Source: Flavobacteriaceae bacterium (lineage in GTDB: Bacteria; Bacteroidota; Bacteroidia; UKL13-3). From it: a stretch of 64,000 nt of DNA. Shown piece after piece: positions 55,440-63,877 of the stretch; the stretch's first letter is position 1, and every line of letters begins with the position of its first letter. The notes beneath the pieces are model-generated. The model was not told where the DNA came from and made no database searches. It was given only the letters and a program-made list of their open reading frames with translations. The translations under genes and the position numbers were made by a program. Where the stretch lies: positions 19,082 through 83,081 of the forward strand of contig SHWZ01000005.1 of the NCBI GenBank assembly GCA_009693575.1. The letters are read 5' to 3'.

Positions 55440-56141
55440 ATGAAAACCAAACTGAAGGAATTGTTGGAGTGGGATGTGCCGAACTGGAGTCAAGCACTGG
55501 CTTTCTGGCAGCCACACTTAGATGGGGCATATAAGGAAGGTACGCCCGTTCTTACCATAGGAGAACGATACGGTGGACTATCACTTTGGCTTGCAAAGCA
55601 AGGTAAGGCGAATATTTGTACTGACTATGTGATACCAAGCGACAAAGCCATGGAACTGCACCAAAGCCATGGTGTGAGTGAATTGGTGAAGTATGAAATG
55701 GTTAATATTTTCGAGTTGCCATACCCTGACAATAGCTTTGATGTAGTAGTAATAAAGTCAGTGATTGGAGGTCTGAAATTAACGTATAGTGATAAGAAAA
55801 GTCGAACCTTAGAAAACCAAAAAAAAGCAATAGCTGAAATCATTCGGGTGCTGAAACCAGGCGGAGTATACCTCGGTGCAGAGAATATGCGGGGAGGGTT
55901 GCTGCACAGATTTTTACGTAAAAAAACGGGTCGCGACAAGCACTGGAGGTATTTGGACAAAAAAGAGCTTAGTTATTTATTGGACGGATTTGCTAAAGTG
56001 TATACTAAATTTTACGGTTATCTTGGTTCCAATTTTAAGAATAAGATTTTCAATTCCCTAACATCTTTTGCAGATAAGGTTTTCTCAGCACTTTTGCCCG
56101 GTAGTAGGTTATACATTGGTTTTTTTGTTGGCAAGAAATAA
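55440..56141 (+). CDS. Class I SAM-dependent methyltransferase
   Basis: 233 residues. Motif I is VLTIGERYGGLSLWLA, a variant of the glycine-rich SAM loop (V-L-x-I-G-E-R-x-G-G), motif II includes ICTDYV, then NSFDVVVIKSVIGG and the post-motif helix of the class. Close to the fold of sugar/lipid or ubiquinone-type methyltransferases; substrate unknown. It is 87 bp ahead of pssA, same strand. Confidence 0.8.
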   Translation: MKTKLKELLEWDVPNWSQALAFWQPHLDGAYKEGTPVLTIGERYGGLSLWLAKQGKANICTDYVIPSDKAMELHQSHGVSELVKYEMVNIFELPYPDNSFDVVVIKSVIGGLKLTYSDKKSRTLENQKKAIAEIIRVLKPGGVYLGAENMRGGLLHRFLRKKTGRDKHWRYLDKKELSYLLDGFAKVYTKFYGYLGSNFKNKIFNSLTSFADKVFSALLPGSRLYIGFFVGKK

Positions 56142-56228
56142 AACCAAAAGGCATGCGTACTTTCCTTAATGTATTTTCACAAGCTGCCAGCCCATGCAAA
56201 TCTGAAGCTAATATTGCCCCACCAAAAC

Positions 56229-56996
56229 ATGAGTAGCCTTTTTTCTTGGATTCCCAATTTTCTTACTCTTTGCAACCTACTTATGGGCTGCTTGGCCATC
56301 ATGTGTGTAGTGGATGTTCAGATAGACCCAAACAACGGCAGTCTGAGTTACAACAATCTACTGGATGCAACTGTCTTTGTTGGGCTGGGAATGCTGTTCG
56401 ACTTTGCCGACGGGCTGGCTGCAAGGTTGTTGAATGTGCATAGCAAGATTGGAAAGGAACTCGATTCACTTGCAGATGTGGTGACCTTTGGTGTAGCCCC
56501 AGCTTTTATACTTTTTAGCTTGCTTAGCCCTGCCCATGCTGACTATAGCCACTGGCCTTGGGGCAACCCACAGTACGTGCAATGCCTTGCTTTTGCTGTC
56601 GCTTTAGCATCTGCCTATCGCCTTGCCAAATTCAATGTGGACGATTCGCAGGAATATGTTTTCAAGGGCCTTCCAGTGCCCACCAATGCCCTACTTTTGT
56701 GCAGCCTGCCATGGATAGTAGCCACTGCTGATCCATCATGGTCAGCAAGGCTGAGTAATCCTTACTGGCTGTTATTCTTTATCTGTTTGTCAAGTTGGCT
56801 GCCTGTCTCCAAATTGCCCTTCATTTCTCTAAAAACGAAAGGACTGGGCTGGGCTGAAAATAAGTTCAGGTATATGCTGTTGGCTGGGGGCATCATACTT
56901 TTCGTATTGCTACAATGGTTATCCATCCCGCTGTTTATTGCTTGGTATGCTATCATTTCTTTTCTATCCGAAAAATCAAAACCCAAAGAAGCCTAA
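56229..56996 (+). CDS. pssA: CDP-diacylglycerol-serine O-phosphatidyltransferase
   Basis: 255 residues with about six to eight TM helices and the CDP-alcohol phosphotransferase signature DGLAARLLNVHSKIGKELDSL (D-G-x2-A-R-x8-G-x3-D-x3-D). It transfers phosphatidate from CDP-DAG to serine, giving phosphatidylserine and, by decarboxylation, phosphatidylethanolamine. The start is ATG 56229 (MSSLFSWIPNFLTLCN); the track's 56169 adds 20 unlikely residues. CDP-DAG would come from CdsA at 27 kb. Confidence 0.92.
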   Translation: MSSLFSWIPNFLTLCNLLMGCLAIMCVVDVQIDPNNGSLSYNNLLDATVFVGLGMLFDFADGLAARLLNVHSKIGKELDSLADVVTFGVAPAFILFSLLSPAHADYSHWPWGNPQYVQCLAFAVALASAYRLAKFNVDDSQEYVFKGLPVPTNALLLCSLPWIVATADPSWSARLSNPYWLLFFICLSSWLPVSKLPFISLKTKGLGWAENKFRYMLLAGGIILFVLLQWLSIPLFIAWYAIISFLSEKSKPKEA

Positions 56997-57067
56997 CCCC
57001 CTATCCCCCGAAAGGTGAAAGCCATACCCCACTCCCATCTCCCCGCTTCCCGCTAAAATTCACTTCA

Positions 57068-57322
57068 ATGAAATATACCGCACACATAAACATTATGCCC
57101 CAGAAAGCATTACTCGACCCGCAAGGCAAGGCTGTGACAGGCAGCATGAAAAACATTGGCCTACCAGAAATAGAAAACGTGCGTGTTGGCAAACACATCA
57201 CCCTAGAAATAGATGCCGCCAATGAAGCCGCTGCCAAAGGTAAGGTGGATGATGCGTGCACAAAGTTGTTGGCCAACCTCATCATGGAAACCTATGAGTT
57301 TCACCTGCAGCCAATGAACTAA
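57068..57322 (+). CDS. purS: Phosphoribosylformylglycinamidine synthase subunit PurS
   Basis: 84 residues. Family pattern YTAHINIMPQKALLDPQGKA then the VRVGKHITLEID strand and the helix ending ANLIMETYEFHL. It is the small structural subunit of the PurSQL complex that makes FGAM in purine synthesis. The start is ATG 57068; the track's 56915 begins inside pssA. PurL and PurQ are not in the window. Confidence 0.92.
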   Translation: MKYTAHINIMPQKALLDPQGKAVTGSMKNIGLPEIENVRVGKHITLEIDAANEAAAKGKVDDACTKLLANLIMETYEFHLQPMN

Positions 57323-57325
57323 TTG

Positions 57326-58585
57326 ATGAGGCGGGTAGCCCTTCTTATTTGTATATGCTCAATCTACCTAGCAAAGGCACAGGATAAAACCTATGCCATG
57401 CGTGTTATTAACGCCCTTTGCTCGGAGGAAATGAATGGCCGAGGCTATGTGAAACAGGGTGACAGAACCGCTGCCAACTATATTTCTAAGGAATATTCTT
57501 CTGTCGGCTTGAAGCCTTTTGGTAGCAACTATTTCCAATACTTTGGATTCCCTGTTAACTATTTTCCATATGATATTTCCGTATGGCTTGATGGGCTTCA
57601 ACTAAAGCCTGGCATTGATTTTCTTGTGTCGCCCGACTGCCCTCCACTTTCTGGGAACTACAAATTAGTGTATGTCGATTCGGAAACTGTGACCATCGAA
57701 AGCCGCTTCAAGAATTTTTTGCGGAAACGGATTCGCAACCGCTTCGTGATTATTGATAAAACAAAACCTTGGATGACGGCAGAAAAAGTGCATCAAATGG
57801 AAAGCAACACTATGCTGGCCAAAGGTTTTATCTACCTTGAAAATAAGCTGACTTGGGGCGTTTCAACCGAACGTAAGCAGCCCGTAAAGCTGCATGTTTT
57901 AAAATCAGTAGCCCGCAGTTTTTTCAGGATGGTGAGGGTAGAAATATTGGCCGACATCAGCCATAGCTATCCTACCCAAAACGTGATTGGATATATCCCT
58001 GGCACACAGTATCCCGATTCGTTTGTGGTGCTAACCGCCCATTACGACCACCTTGGCCGCATGGGGCCTGATGCACTTTTTGCAGGTGCAAACGACAATG
58101 CTTCGGGGGTTGCAATGCTGTTGGATATGGCCAAATACTACAAACTGCATCCACCCAAAATGAGCATGGCTTTTATATGCTTTGCAGGTGAAGAAGCAGG
58201 GTTGCTGGGTTCGGCTTTTTATGTGAGCAATCCTGTCTTTCCGTTAGAAAAAATTCGCTTCCTGCTGAACATGGATTTGATGGGTACGGGCGAAAATGGG
58301 ATGACGGTGGTGAACGCAACGTTGTTCAAACAGGAATATGATACACTGGTGTATTTGAATGATGGGCTTGGATATCTGAAGACGGTGAACCCACGAGGCA
58401 AGGCAGCCAATTCAGACCATTATTGGTTTGGTGAAAAAGGAGTGAGATGCTTCTTTGTTTATCTTCTAGGTGATTACACCTTCTATCACGATGTATTTGA
58501 CCGCCCTGATATGCTTAGCCTGAAAAAATACGACGAATCATTCAAGCTGCTTTCACGGTTTTTGGACACCCTGACTGGCAACTAA
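57326..58585 (+). CDS. Exported M28-family metallopeptidase
   Basis: 419 residues with signal peptide (RRVALLICICSIYLAKAQ). Two-zinc M28 ligands: His and Asp in LTAHYDHLGR, Asp in GANDNASGVAML, Glu pair in CFAGEEAGLLGS, Asp in LNMDLMGTGENG and His in NSDHYWFGEKG. Probably a secreted aminopeptidase. I chose ATG 57326, 3 nt after purS, over the TTG at 57323. Confidence 0.9.
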   Translation: MRRVALLICICSIYLAKAQDKTYAMRVINALCSEEMNGRGYVKQGDRTAANYISKEYSSVGLKPFGSNYFQYFGFPVNYFPYDISVWLDGLQLKPGIDFLVSPDCPPLSGNYKLVYVDSETVTIESRFKNFLRKRIRNRFVIIDKTKPWMTAEKVHQMESNTMLAKGFIYLENKLTWGVSTERKQPVKLHVLKSVARSFFRMVRVEILADISHSYPTQNVIGYIPGTQYPDSFVVLTAHYDHLGRMGPDALFAGANDNASGVAMLLDMAKYYKLHPPKMSMAFICFAGEEAGLLGSAFYVSNPVFPLEKIRFLLNMDLMGTGENGMTVVNATLFKQEYDTLVYLNDGLGYLKTVNPRGKAANSDHYWFGEKGVRCFFVYLLGDYTFYHDVFDRPDMLSLKKYDESFKLLSRFLDTLTGN

Positions 58586-58642
58586 GCCTTCCCATGTATC
58601 TTATTCATTCTTAGGCTTTCTAATCAAAGTGCAATATCCCCT

Positions 58643-58650
58643 TACCTTTG
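58643..58650 (+). promoter_or_regulatory. -7 box for the Wzz/Wzy cluster
   Basis: TACCTTTG, 13 nt before ATG 58664. Confidence 0.5.
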
Positions 58651-58663
58651 CCGTTTAATTGGC

Positions 58664-59689
58664 ATGGAAGAAAACAAGAACCCTTATACTTTTCATTTGC
58701 TAGACCTTTTGCAGGTTTTCTGGCGTTGGCGTGCGAAAATAATTGTGGTCACATTGCTGTCTGGTGTGCTTATGGCCGTGTTCTCTGGGCCCTGGTTCAT
58801 CACTCCCAAGTTCAAGAGCGACATGATATTTTTTCCTACGGTGAACAACTCTTTCTCTGCCTCTTTCTTGAGGGAAAATGGAGAGAAAGCCGACCCTTTG
58901 GAATTTGGAACGGAAACTCAGGTGGAGGAGATGCTCCAAATACTCAACTCCGATTTGATGAAGGGTGAAGTCATTCGAAGGTTCAACTTGATGTACAACT
59001 ACAACATTGACACTACCGACAAATACAAGTACCAAAAGCTTGGCAACATCTACGACCACAATATTTCTTTCAAGCGTACCGAATTTACTTCGATACTTTG
59101 CACCGTGCAAGACGAAGACAAGCAAACAGCCTCCGACATGGTGGATGGCATTTCGCTGATAATAGATTCGCTGAAAACGGCCATACAAAGGCAGGTGGCT
59201 TATCAGGCATTGGCCATGGTGGAAAATTTGTACCACGAAAAGCAGCAAGAGATAAAATGGTTGAACGATTCGCTGGAAATATTGGCACAAATGGGTGTGT
59301 ACAATGCATCGGAGCAGGCTAAAACCCTAACCGACCGCCTGAGCAAAGGAGGTTTTAGTCAAGGCGAAATAGAGAAGCAGCAGCAACTGTTGGCTAAATA
59401 TGGAAGAGCCTACGAAACCCTGAGCCGCACCGTGCATCTGGAACTGGAAAAGCTGAGCGACCTGAAAAAAAAATACGACGAGGCTAAAGTAGACGCCAAC
59501 TCGAGCCTTACCCACAAATTTGTGGTGAGCAAAAGTGGCCGTAGCGAAATAAAGTCGTACCCCATCCGCTCCATGATGGTGATGGTGGCATTGTTTAGCA
59601 CCTTCCTGCTTTCGCTTGTCTTAATTTTTATTTTTGAAAAGATATACAAACCCCTTCGCCAAGGCAATGCTGAAACAGCTAAAGCCTGA
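58664..59689 (+). CDS. Wzz-like polysaccharide chain-length determinant
   Basis: 341 residues with two TM helices, one near 22-45 (IIVVTLLSGVLMAVFSGPW) and one near 300-325 (MVALFSTFLLSLVLIFIFEK), and a long periplasmic coiled-coil between them (YHEKQQEIKWLNDSLEILAQ). This is the Wzz/PCP layout that sets length of O-antigen or exopolysaccharide. Lacks a cytoplasmic kinase domain. Overlaps the next gene by 23 bp. Confidence 0.8.
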   Translation: MEENKNPYTFHLLDLLQVFWRWRAKIIVVTLLSGVLMAVFSGPWFITPKFKSDMIFFPTVNNSFSASFLRENGEKADPLEFGTETQVEEMLQILNSDLMKGEVIRRFNLMYNYNIDTTDKYKYQKLGNIYDHNISFKRTEFTSILCTVQDEDKQTASDMVDGISLIIDSLKTAIQRQVAYQALAMVENLYHEKQQEIKWLNDSLEILAQMGVYNASEQAKTLTDRLSKGGFSQGEIEKQQQLLAKYGRAYETLSRTVHLELEKLSDLKKKYDEAKVDANSSLTHKFVVSKSGRSEIKSYPIRSMMVMVALFSTFLLSLVLIFIFEKIYKPLRQGNAETAKA

Positions 59690-61115
59690 GCAAGGTTCAT
59701 GGCCATTCCTGATTACCGCTGGGGTACTCTTTGTGGTGGCTAATGCCTTCCTCATTCGTGAGGGATATTGGTTGGGCTGGGGCTTGCCATTTGTGCTCAT
59801 CATTGTGCTGCTGTTAGTTTTTTCGTTCGACAAACTCCTTTGGATTACTGTACTTTTTACTCCGCTATCGGTCAGGTATGAGAATGTGTTTGCCGGGGTG
59901 GGCATGGATGTACCAAGCGATATATTCATCACCTTGCTGTCTGTTTCGGTTATTTTCAAGTTCCTCTTCGACGAGCGGTTCGACAAACGCATCCTGAAAC
60001 ACCCGCTAAGCATAGCCATCATGCTCAACCTTGTGTGGCTGCTTTTCACTTCCATCACCAGTTCCATGCCCTTGGTCTCCTTGAAATTTCTGGTGTCACG
60101 CAGTTGGTATGTGCTGCTTTTCTACTTCGTGCTGTCGCAAACTTTTTCGGATACCAAGAATATCAAAAAATATCTGTGGCTATATATGCTGCCGCTCATT
60201 TTCGTGGTGTTTTACACGTTGATGAACCACAACGAGTACAACTTCGACCAGCGAGCCAGCTACGGCATGTCGCAGCCTTTCTTCGTGAACCACGGCATCT
60301 ATGCTGCCGCTCTCGCCATGTTCCTGCCTTTCTTGTGGCTGGGACTTTTTGGAAGCAACAAAATGGGCTATTCGCTACCAGCAAAAATATGTATGTTTCT
60401 GCTGCTGTGTCTGTTTTTGGTCGGAATGGTTTTTAGCTACACCCGTGCGGCATGGATAAGTTTAGCTGCCGCTATTGCTATCGGGGCTTTGCTTTATCTG
60501 AGGTTTTCGGTATCTACTTATGTGTTGGGAATCTTTGTAGCGGGGCTTGTTTTATTTTCCATGAAAGACCGTATTTCACTGACATTACAACGCAATCAGC
60601 AGGTGTCAGCCGACAACTTCGATGACCACGTTAAATCCATTTACAATATAAAAAACGACGATAGCAACTTGGAACGCATCAACCGCTGGAAATGTGCTTT
60701 CAGGATGACGGAAGACCGCCCAGTACTTGGCTTTGGCCCCGGCACATATGTGTTTCAATATGCCCCTTATCAACGTGCAAAAGAAATAACCAAAATAAGT
60801 ACCAACGTGGGCAGTTTGGGCAATTGCCACAGTGAATTTTTGCAGCCATTGGCCGAAACTGGAATCCCCGGATTTTTGACTTGGCTGATATTGATTGCCA
60901 CAGGAATTTTTACTGGAATAAAACTATACTGGGGCAAGCACAGCCCTGAAGTGAAAGCCCTTGCACTCAGTGCCACACTGGGACTCATCACCTATTTCGT
61001 ACACGGATTACTCAACAACTACAGCGACCTTGACAAGGCTGCCGTACTCATATGGGGATTCTTCGCTATAATTGTATCGCTCGACGTATATCACACTAAA
61101 CAAATAAAAACATGA
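59667..61115 (+). CDS. O-antigen ligase / polymerase family membrane protein
   Basis: 482 residues with about ten to twelve TM helices and a large loop containing RINRWKCAFRMTEDRPVLGFGPGTY and LGNCHSEFLQPLAETGIPGFLTW, which carries the H-x3-L/E pattern typical of WaaL/Wzy (Wzy_C) proteins. It polymerises or ligates polysaccharide on the periplasmic side. Start ATG 59667 overlaps the Wzz-like gene. Confidence 0.82.
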   Translation: MLKQLKPEQGSWPFLITAGVLFVVANAFLIREGYWLGWGLPFVLIIVLLLVFSFDKLLWITVLFTPLSVRYENVFAGVGMDVPSDIFITLLSVSVIFKFLFDERFDKRILKHPLSIAIMLNLVWLLFTSITSSMPLVSLKFLVSRSWYVLLFYFVLSQTFSDTKNIKKYLWLYMLPLIFVVFYTLMNHNEYNFDQRASYGMSQPFFVNHGIYAAALAMFLPFLWLGLFGSNKMGYSLPAKICMFLLLCLFLVGMVFSYTRAAWISLAAAIAIGALLYLRFSVSTYVLGIFVAGLVLFSMKDRISLTLQRNQQVSADNFDDHVKSIYNIKNDDSNLERINRWKCAFRMTEDRPVLGFGPGTYVFQYAPYQRAKEITKISTNVGSLGNCHSEFLQPLAETGIPGFLTWLILIATGIFTGIKLYWGKHSPEVKALALSATLGLITYFVHGLLNNYSDLDKAAVLIWGFFAIIVSLDVYHTKQIKT

Positions 61116-61552
61116 TTCGTAAATACCAATCCTCCAACTTTTCCGTGCTTCGGAAAATTTTCATACTCAATACCCCTGCTTTTTTCGACAAGCAAGAGCA
61201 GCCGCTTTTTGAAGGCTACTTTAAGAAACCTGAGCTTTGTTACTTCACCCTAATAACAGAAGACGGCGAAATAATAGGTGGTGGCGGCATCGGCTTCGAC
61301 CTCGAAAAGATAGAGGCTCATTTTCTCTGGGATTTGGTTCACCCCAAATACCAAAAGCAAGGGTTTGGCAAGGACCTGCTGCAACACTGCATTGCACACG
61401 TAAAAGATAATACTACCTATAAAGTTATTAAGGCAAATGCCACCATCAAGAATTACAAATTCTACCAAAAAATGGGCTTCAAAATGCTAAAGAAAACCAA
61501 AGACCATTATGGTCCTGGAGTAGATATGTATGCCATGGGAATGGCATTGTAG
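61112..61552 (+). CDS. GNAT-family N-acetyltransferase
   Basis: 146 residues. The GNAT core is clear: IIGGGGIGFD, then LVHPKYQKQGFGKDLLQHCI with the acetyl-CoA loop (Q/R-x2-G-x-G), and NYKFYQKMGFKML near the end. Substrate unknown. Its ATGA overlap with the ligase gene suggests co-transcription and perhaps sugar or amine acetylation in surface polysaccharide. Confidence 0.85.
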   Translation: MIRKYQSSNFSVLRKIFILNTPAFFDKQEQPLFEGYFKKPELCYFTLITEDGEIIGGGGIGFDLEKIEAHFLWDLVHPKYQKQGFGKDLLQHCIAHVKDNTTYKVIKANATIKNYKFYQKMGFKMLKKTKDHYGPGVDMYAMGMAL

Positions 61553-61556
61553 TTAA

Positions 61557-62936
61557 CTACAACCCATATTCACTCAGCAAATAAAGCATTGCCCCGATGG
61601 TGGCTGAGCCAAGTTCCAACTCGCGGCGGTTCACGTTTTTCATTATATCTATCTCCGTGTGGTGCAGGTCAAAATAGCGTTGGCTGTCGGGAATGAAACC
61701 CATCTGTGGCACACCTTGTTCTCTTAGTGGGCCTATGTCGGTACCGCCACCGTGGTTGGTAAATTCATATACATGGTAGGGCTGGAATAGCTTGGCAAAC
61801 TCCATAAATTTTTTCATTTGTTCCTCGGAAGCTCCGCTCATACCAAAGCCTTTGGGCACATGCCCTCCCCCATCACTTTCTATGGCTACTATATGTTTTT
61901 CGTTATTCAGTTTTGCTAGTTCAGCATATTTGTTTCCGCCACGCACACCATTTTCTTCGTTCATAAACAACACCGCCCGGATAGTCCTTTTGGGACGAAT
62001 GCCCAATGCCTTGAACAGCCGCACCGCCTCAATGCTATGCACACATCCAGCCCCGTCGTCGTGAGCTCCATCGCCATTGTCCCAGCTATCAAGGTGTCCA
62101 CCTACACATATAATTTCCTCCGGCTTTTCGCTGCCACGAATCTCTCCCACCACATTGTAGCTAAGGGTATCGGGCAGGGTTTTACAATTCATTTTCATAT
62201 ACAGTTTGGCATGTGGGTCTGTCTTCAAAATCTTCATCAAGTCTTCCGCTGCTTGGGTGCTAATAGCCCCACAAGGAACTTTGGGAAATGAATCATTATA
62301 CTTCATGGTACCTGTGTGTGGGTAGTCGCTGATGCCAATATCCATACTCCGGACTATCGTACCCACCGCTCCGTATTGGGCGGCTTCACTTGGCCCGGAA
62401 TACCGCTGGTCAACCGCCCCACCGTAAGCCTCGAAAGTAGTAATCTTTGCTCGGTCCATTGGGCGACTGAAAAACACGATTTTGCCTTTCACCTTGGCTT
62501 CGCCCAGCTTGGCCAGCTCACTCACACTGTCCACCATCACTATCTCAGCGGTGATGCCTTCTTTGGGCGTAGCCATTGACCCGCCCAAAGCACAGATACG
62601 CAGTTTCTCCGAAGTAAATAATTTGCCTTTGCTATACTTTACAGAACATTCCTCCTTAGCTCCCCTCACCCAATGCGGCACCATGCAGGGCTGCAACCAC
62701 ACCGAATCAAAGCCCCATTTCTCCATCACCTTTTTGCCCCATGCCACTGCTTTGTATGATTGGGGTGAGCCGCTCAGCCTGCCACCTATTCCGCCAGCCA
62801 ATTGCTCCAGCATTTGGTAGCTCTGCCCTTTGGTGAGGGCTGTGCGGTACATTTGGGCAATAATGGAAGAGTCAGTTTGGGCAGTAACCTCACAAAGCCA
62901 AAACAGCGAAAGAATAAATAGGGAACGGATTTTCAT
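61557..62936 (-). CDS. Exported M28-family metallopeptidase (second copy)
   Basis: 459 residues, signal peptide MKIRSLFILSLFWLCEVTAQ. It has a PA-like insert and an M28 zinc centre: His and Asp in CVGGHLDSWDNGDGAHDDGAG, Glu pair in MNEENGVRGG, Asp in AIESDGGGH and His in LHHTEIDIMK. Family members cleave N-terminal residues (carboxypeptidase Q/aminopeptidase type). Unrelated in layout to the M28 at 57 kb, which is shorter and lacks the insert. Confidence 0.9.
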   Translation of the reverse strand: MKIRSLFILSLFWLCEVTAQTDSSIIAQMYRTALTKGQSYQMLEQLAGGIGGRLSGSPQSYKAVAWGKKVMEKWGFDSVWLQPCMVPHWVRGAKEECSVKYSKGKLFTSEKLRICALGGSMATPKEGITAEIVMVDSVSELAKLGEAKVKGKIVFFSRPMDRAKITTFEAYGGAVDQRYSGPSEAAQYGAVGTIVRSMDIGISDYPHTGTMKYNDSFPKVPCGAISTQAAEDLMKILKTDPHAKLYMKMNCKTLPDTLSYNVVGEIRGSEKPEEIICVGGHLDSWDNGDGAHDDGAGCVHSIEAVRLFKALGIRPKRTIRAVLFMNEENGVRGGNKYAELAKLNNEKHIVAIESDGGGHVPKGFGMSGASEEQMKKFMEFAKLFQPYHVYEFTNHGGGTDIGPLREQGVPQMGFIPDSQRYFDLHHTEIDIMKNVNRRELELGSATIGAMLYLLSEYGL

Positions 62937-63278
62937 TTCAATAAATTTGCTTCAAAGAACGGGGGGAGAGGGGGAAAAGGCAGTTTGCAATGGGCAGCAT
63001 TGTCCAAGAGAACCACATTGTGCTAAAAAATGTTGCTCTTCCCCGATAGTGATCGGGGCAAGCTAACTCAGAGTGACATTTTTTTTGAGCATCGTCAAAG
63101 AGAAGCACTCTGTCAGGCTGTCCCTATAGCCATCGGGATTATCGAAGCATTGGCCAAGTGAAGCACACAGTCAGGCTGAGTAGTTTACCCTGAGCGATAG
63201 CCGAAGTGAAGCCCTGCCGAAGTGAACCCCAACAGCACTGCCTCGTAAAAGGTGGGGCTGTTGTTTGCCCATAGTTTG
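62937..63278. repeat. Intergenic region of decayed dispersed repeats
   Basis: About 340 bp without a gene. It holds several short motifs typical of Bacteroidota intergenic repeats: CCCCGATAGTGATCGGGG (63041-63058), TCCCTATAGCCATCGGGA (63121-63138), GTCAGGCTG twice, and CCTGAGCGATAGCCGAAGTGAAG. A CAACAGC/GCTGTTG hairpin lies near 63229-63263. The copies are imperfect, so they look like remnants. Confidence 0.6.
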
Positions 63279-63286
63279 TACTTTTG
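63279..63286 (+). promoter_or_regulatory. -7-like box upstream of the chimeric fragment
   Basis: TACTTTTG, 35 nt before ATG 63322. Confidence 0.3.
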
Positions 63287-63321
63287 GTAAAATGCGTTTC
63301 CTTTGCAGCAGTTTAATAATT

Positions 63322-63606
63322 ATGGCAACTAACTTTTTCACCAACAAAGACGACAACACTCTGCTCAAAAAGTTTGAGGGTGTTTTTACACATGTAGAAA
63401 GCATCAGACACTTTGATGCTTTGGTTGGCTATTTCAGAACGTCGGCAAGTGATACCAACGATTATGTATGCAAATATCAACGCATCCCATCTTCATTATA
63501 TTCAGGCATGTTAGTCAACGAATATATTGCAAGCAAATTATTAAAGCACTGGGGTATTGAAAGTCCAGAAACGGCCATTGTGAAGGTAAAGCCCTTGCTG
63601 CGGTAA
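63322..63606 (+). pseudogene. Chimeric fragment: PLD/helicase N-terminus joined to HipA-like segment
   Basis: 94 codons from ATG 63322. Residues 1-41 (MATNFFTNKDDNTLLKKFEG then IRHFDALVGYFRTS) look like the very N-terminus of helicases with a phospholipase D-like domain used in DNA-defence or repair. From about residue 43 the sequence changes to DYVCKYQRIPSSL and LVNEYIASKLLKHWGIESPE, which resembles the N-terminal region of HipA-like kinases. The ORF then ends at a hairpin. Most likely a deletion-fusion remnant of two genes; a short functional protein is not excluded. Family assignments are from memory, not from a search. Confidence 0.5.
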
Positions 63607-63660
63607 GTCTTCCGATGGATGACTTGCCGCTTCCCAATGGTAGGCGGTCTTTCGACCGCC
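63600..63660. repeat. Two neighbouring hairpins
   Basis: GCGGTAAGTC (63600-63609) pairs with GACTTGCCGC (63621-63630), and GGCGGTC-TTTC-GACCGCC (63643-63660) is a perfect 7-bp stem. The first begins in the last two codons of the fragment. Confidence 0.65.
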
Positions 63661-63694
63661 ACTAAGAACAAAAGTATTATGCTAATAGAACAAT

Positions 63695-63815
63695 TGATGG
63701 CTTGGCCGCGTGAGGGATGGAAGCGGCATCCTCGCCCACTTCCCCTTGGGCGAGATATAGCGGACAGCCCGACCCCCGTTGTATTTTTGGTTTCACGGGG
63801 GGCACGCCCAAATTG
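63695..63815 (+). ncRNA. Probable structured intergenic RNA / conserved Bacteroidota repeat element
   Basis: Sequence pattern GCCGCGTGAGGGATGGAAGC, then GCATCC, an 8-bp stem CTCGCCCA/TGGGCGAG (63731-63738 with 63747-63754), GATATAGCGGACAGCCCGAC and a final CCCCCGT/ACGGGGG stem. I recall this GUGAGGGAU...GAUAUAGCGGA-AGCCCGACC pattern as a common element in Bacteroidota intergenic regions, perhaps related to the Flavo-1 RNA, but I cannot verify the name. The ORF track's 63619-63816 across it is a shadow. Confidence 0.5.
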
Positions 63816-63853
63816 ATTCAGCTGCCAAAGAAACCCCTGACACTCCTTTCCCT

Positions 63854-63861
63854 TAAATTCG
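63854..63861 (+). promoter_or_regulatory. Possible -7 box of dnaG
   Basis: TAAATTCG, one mismatch from TAnnTTTG, 16 nt before the TTG start. Confidence 0.3.
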
Positions 63862-63877
63862 CACCCCTTTTCCCATT

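Noticed and set aside
58700-59290. 196-residue minus-strand ORF
   Set aside because: Shadow of the Wzz-like gene.
63619-63816. 65-residue ORF
   Set aside because: Spans hairpins and an RNA-like element; no protein pattern.
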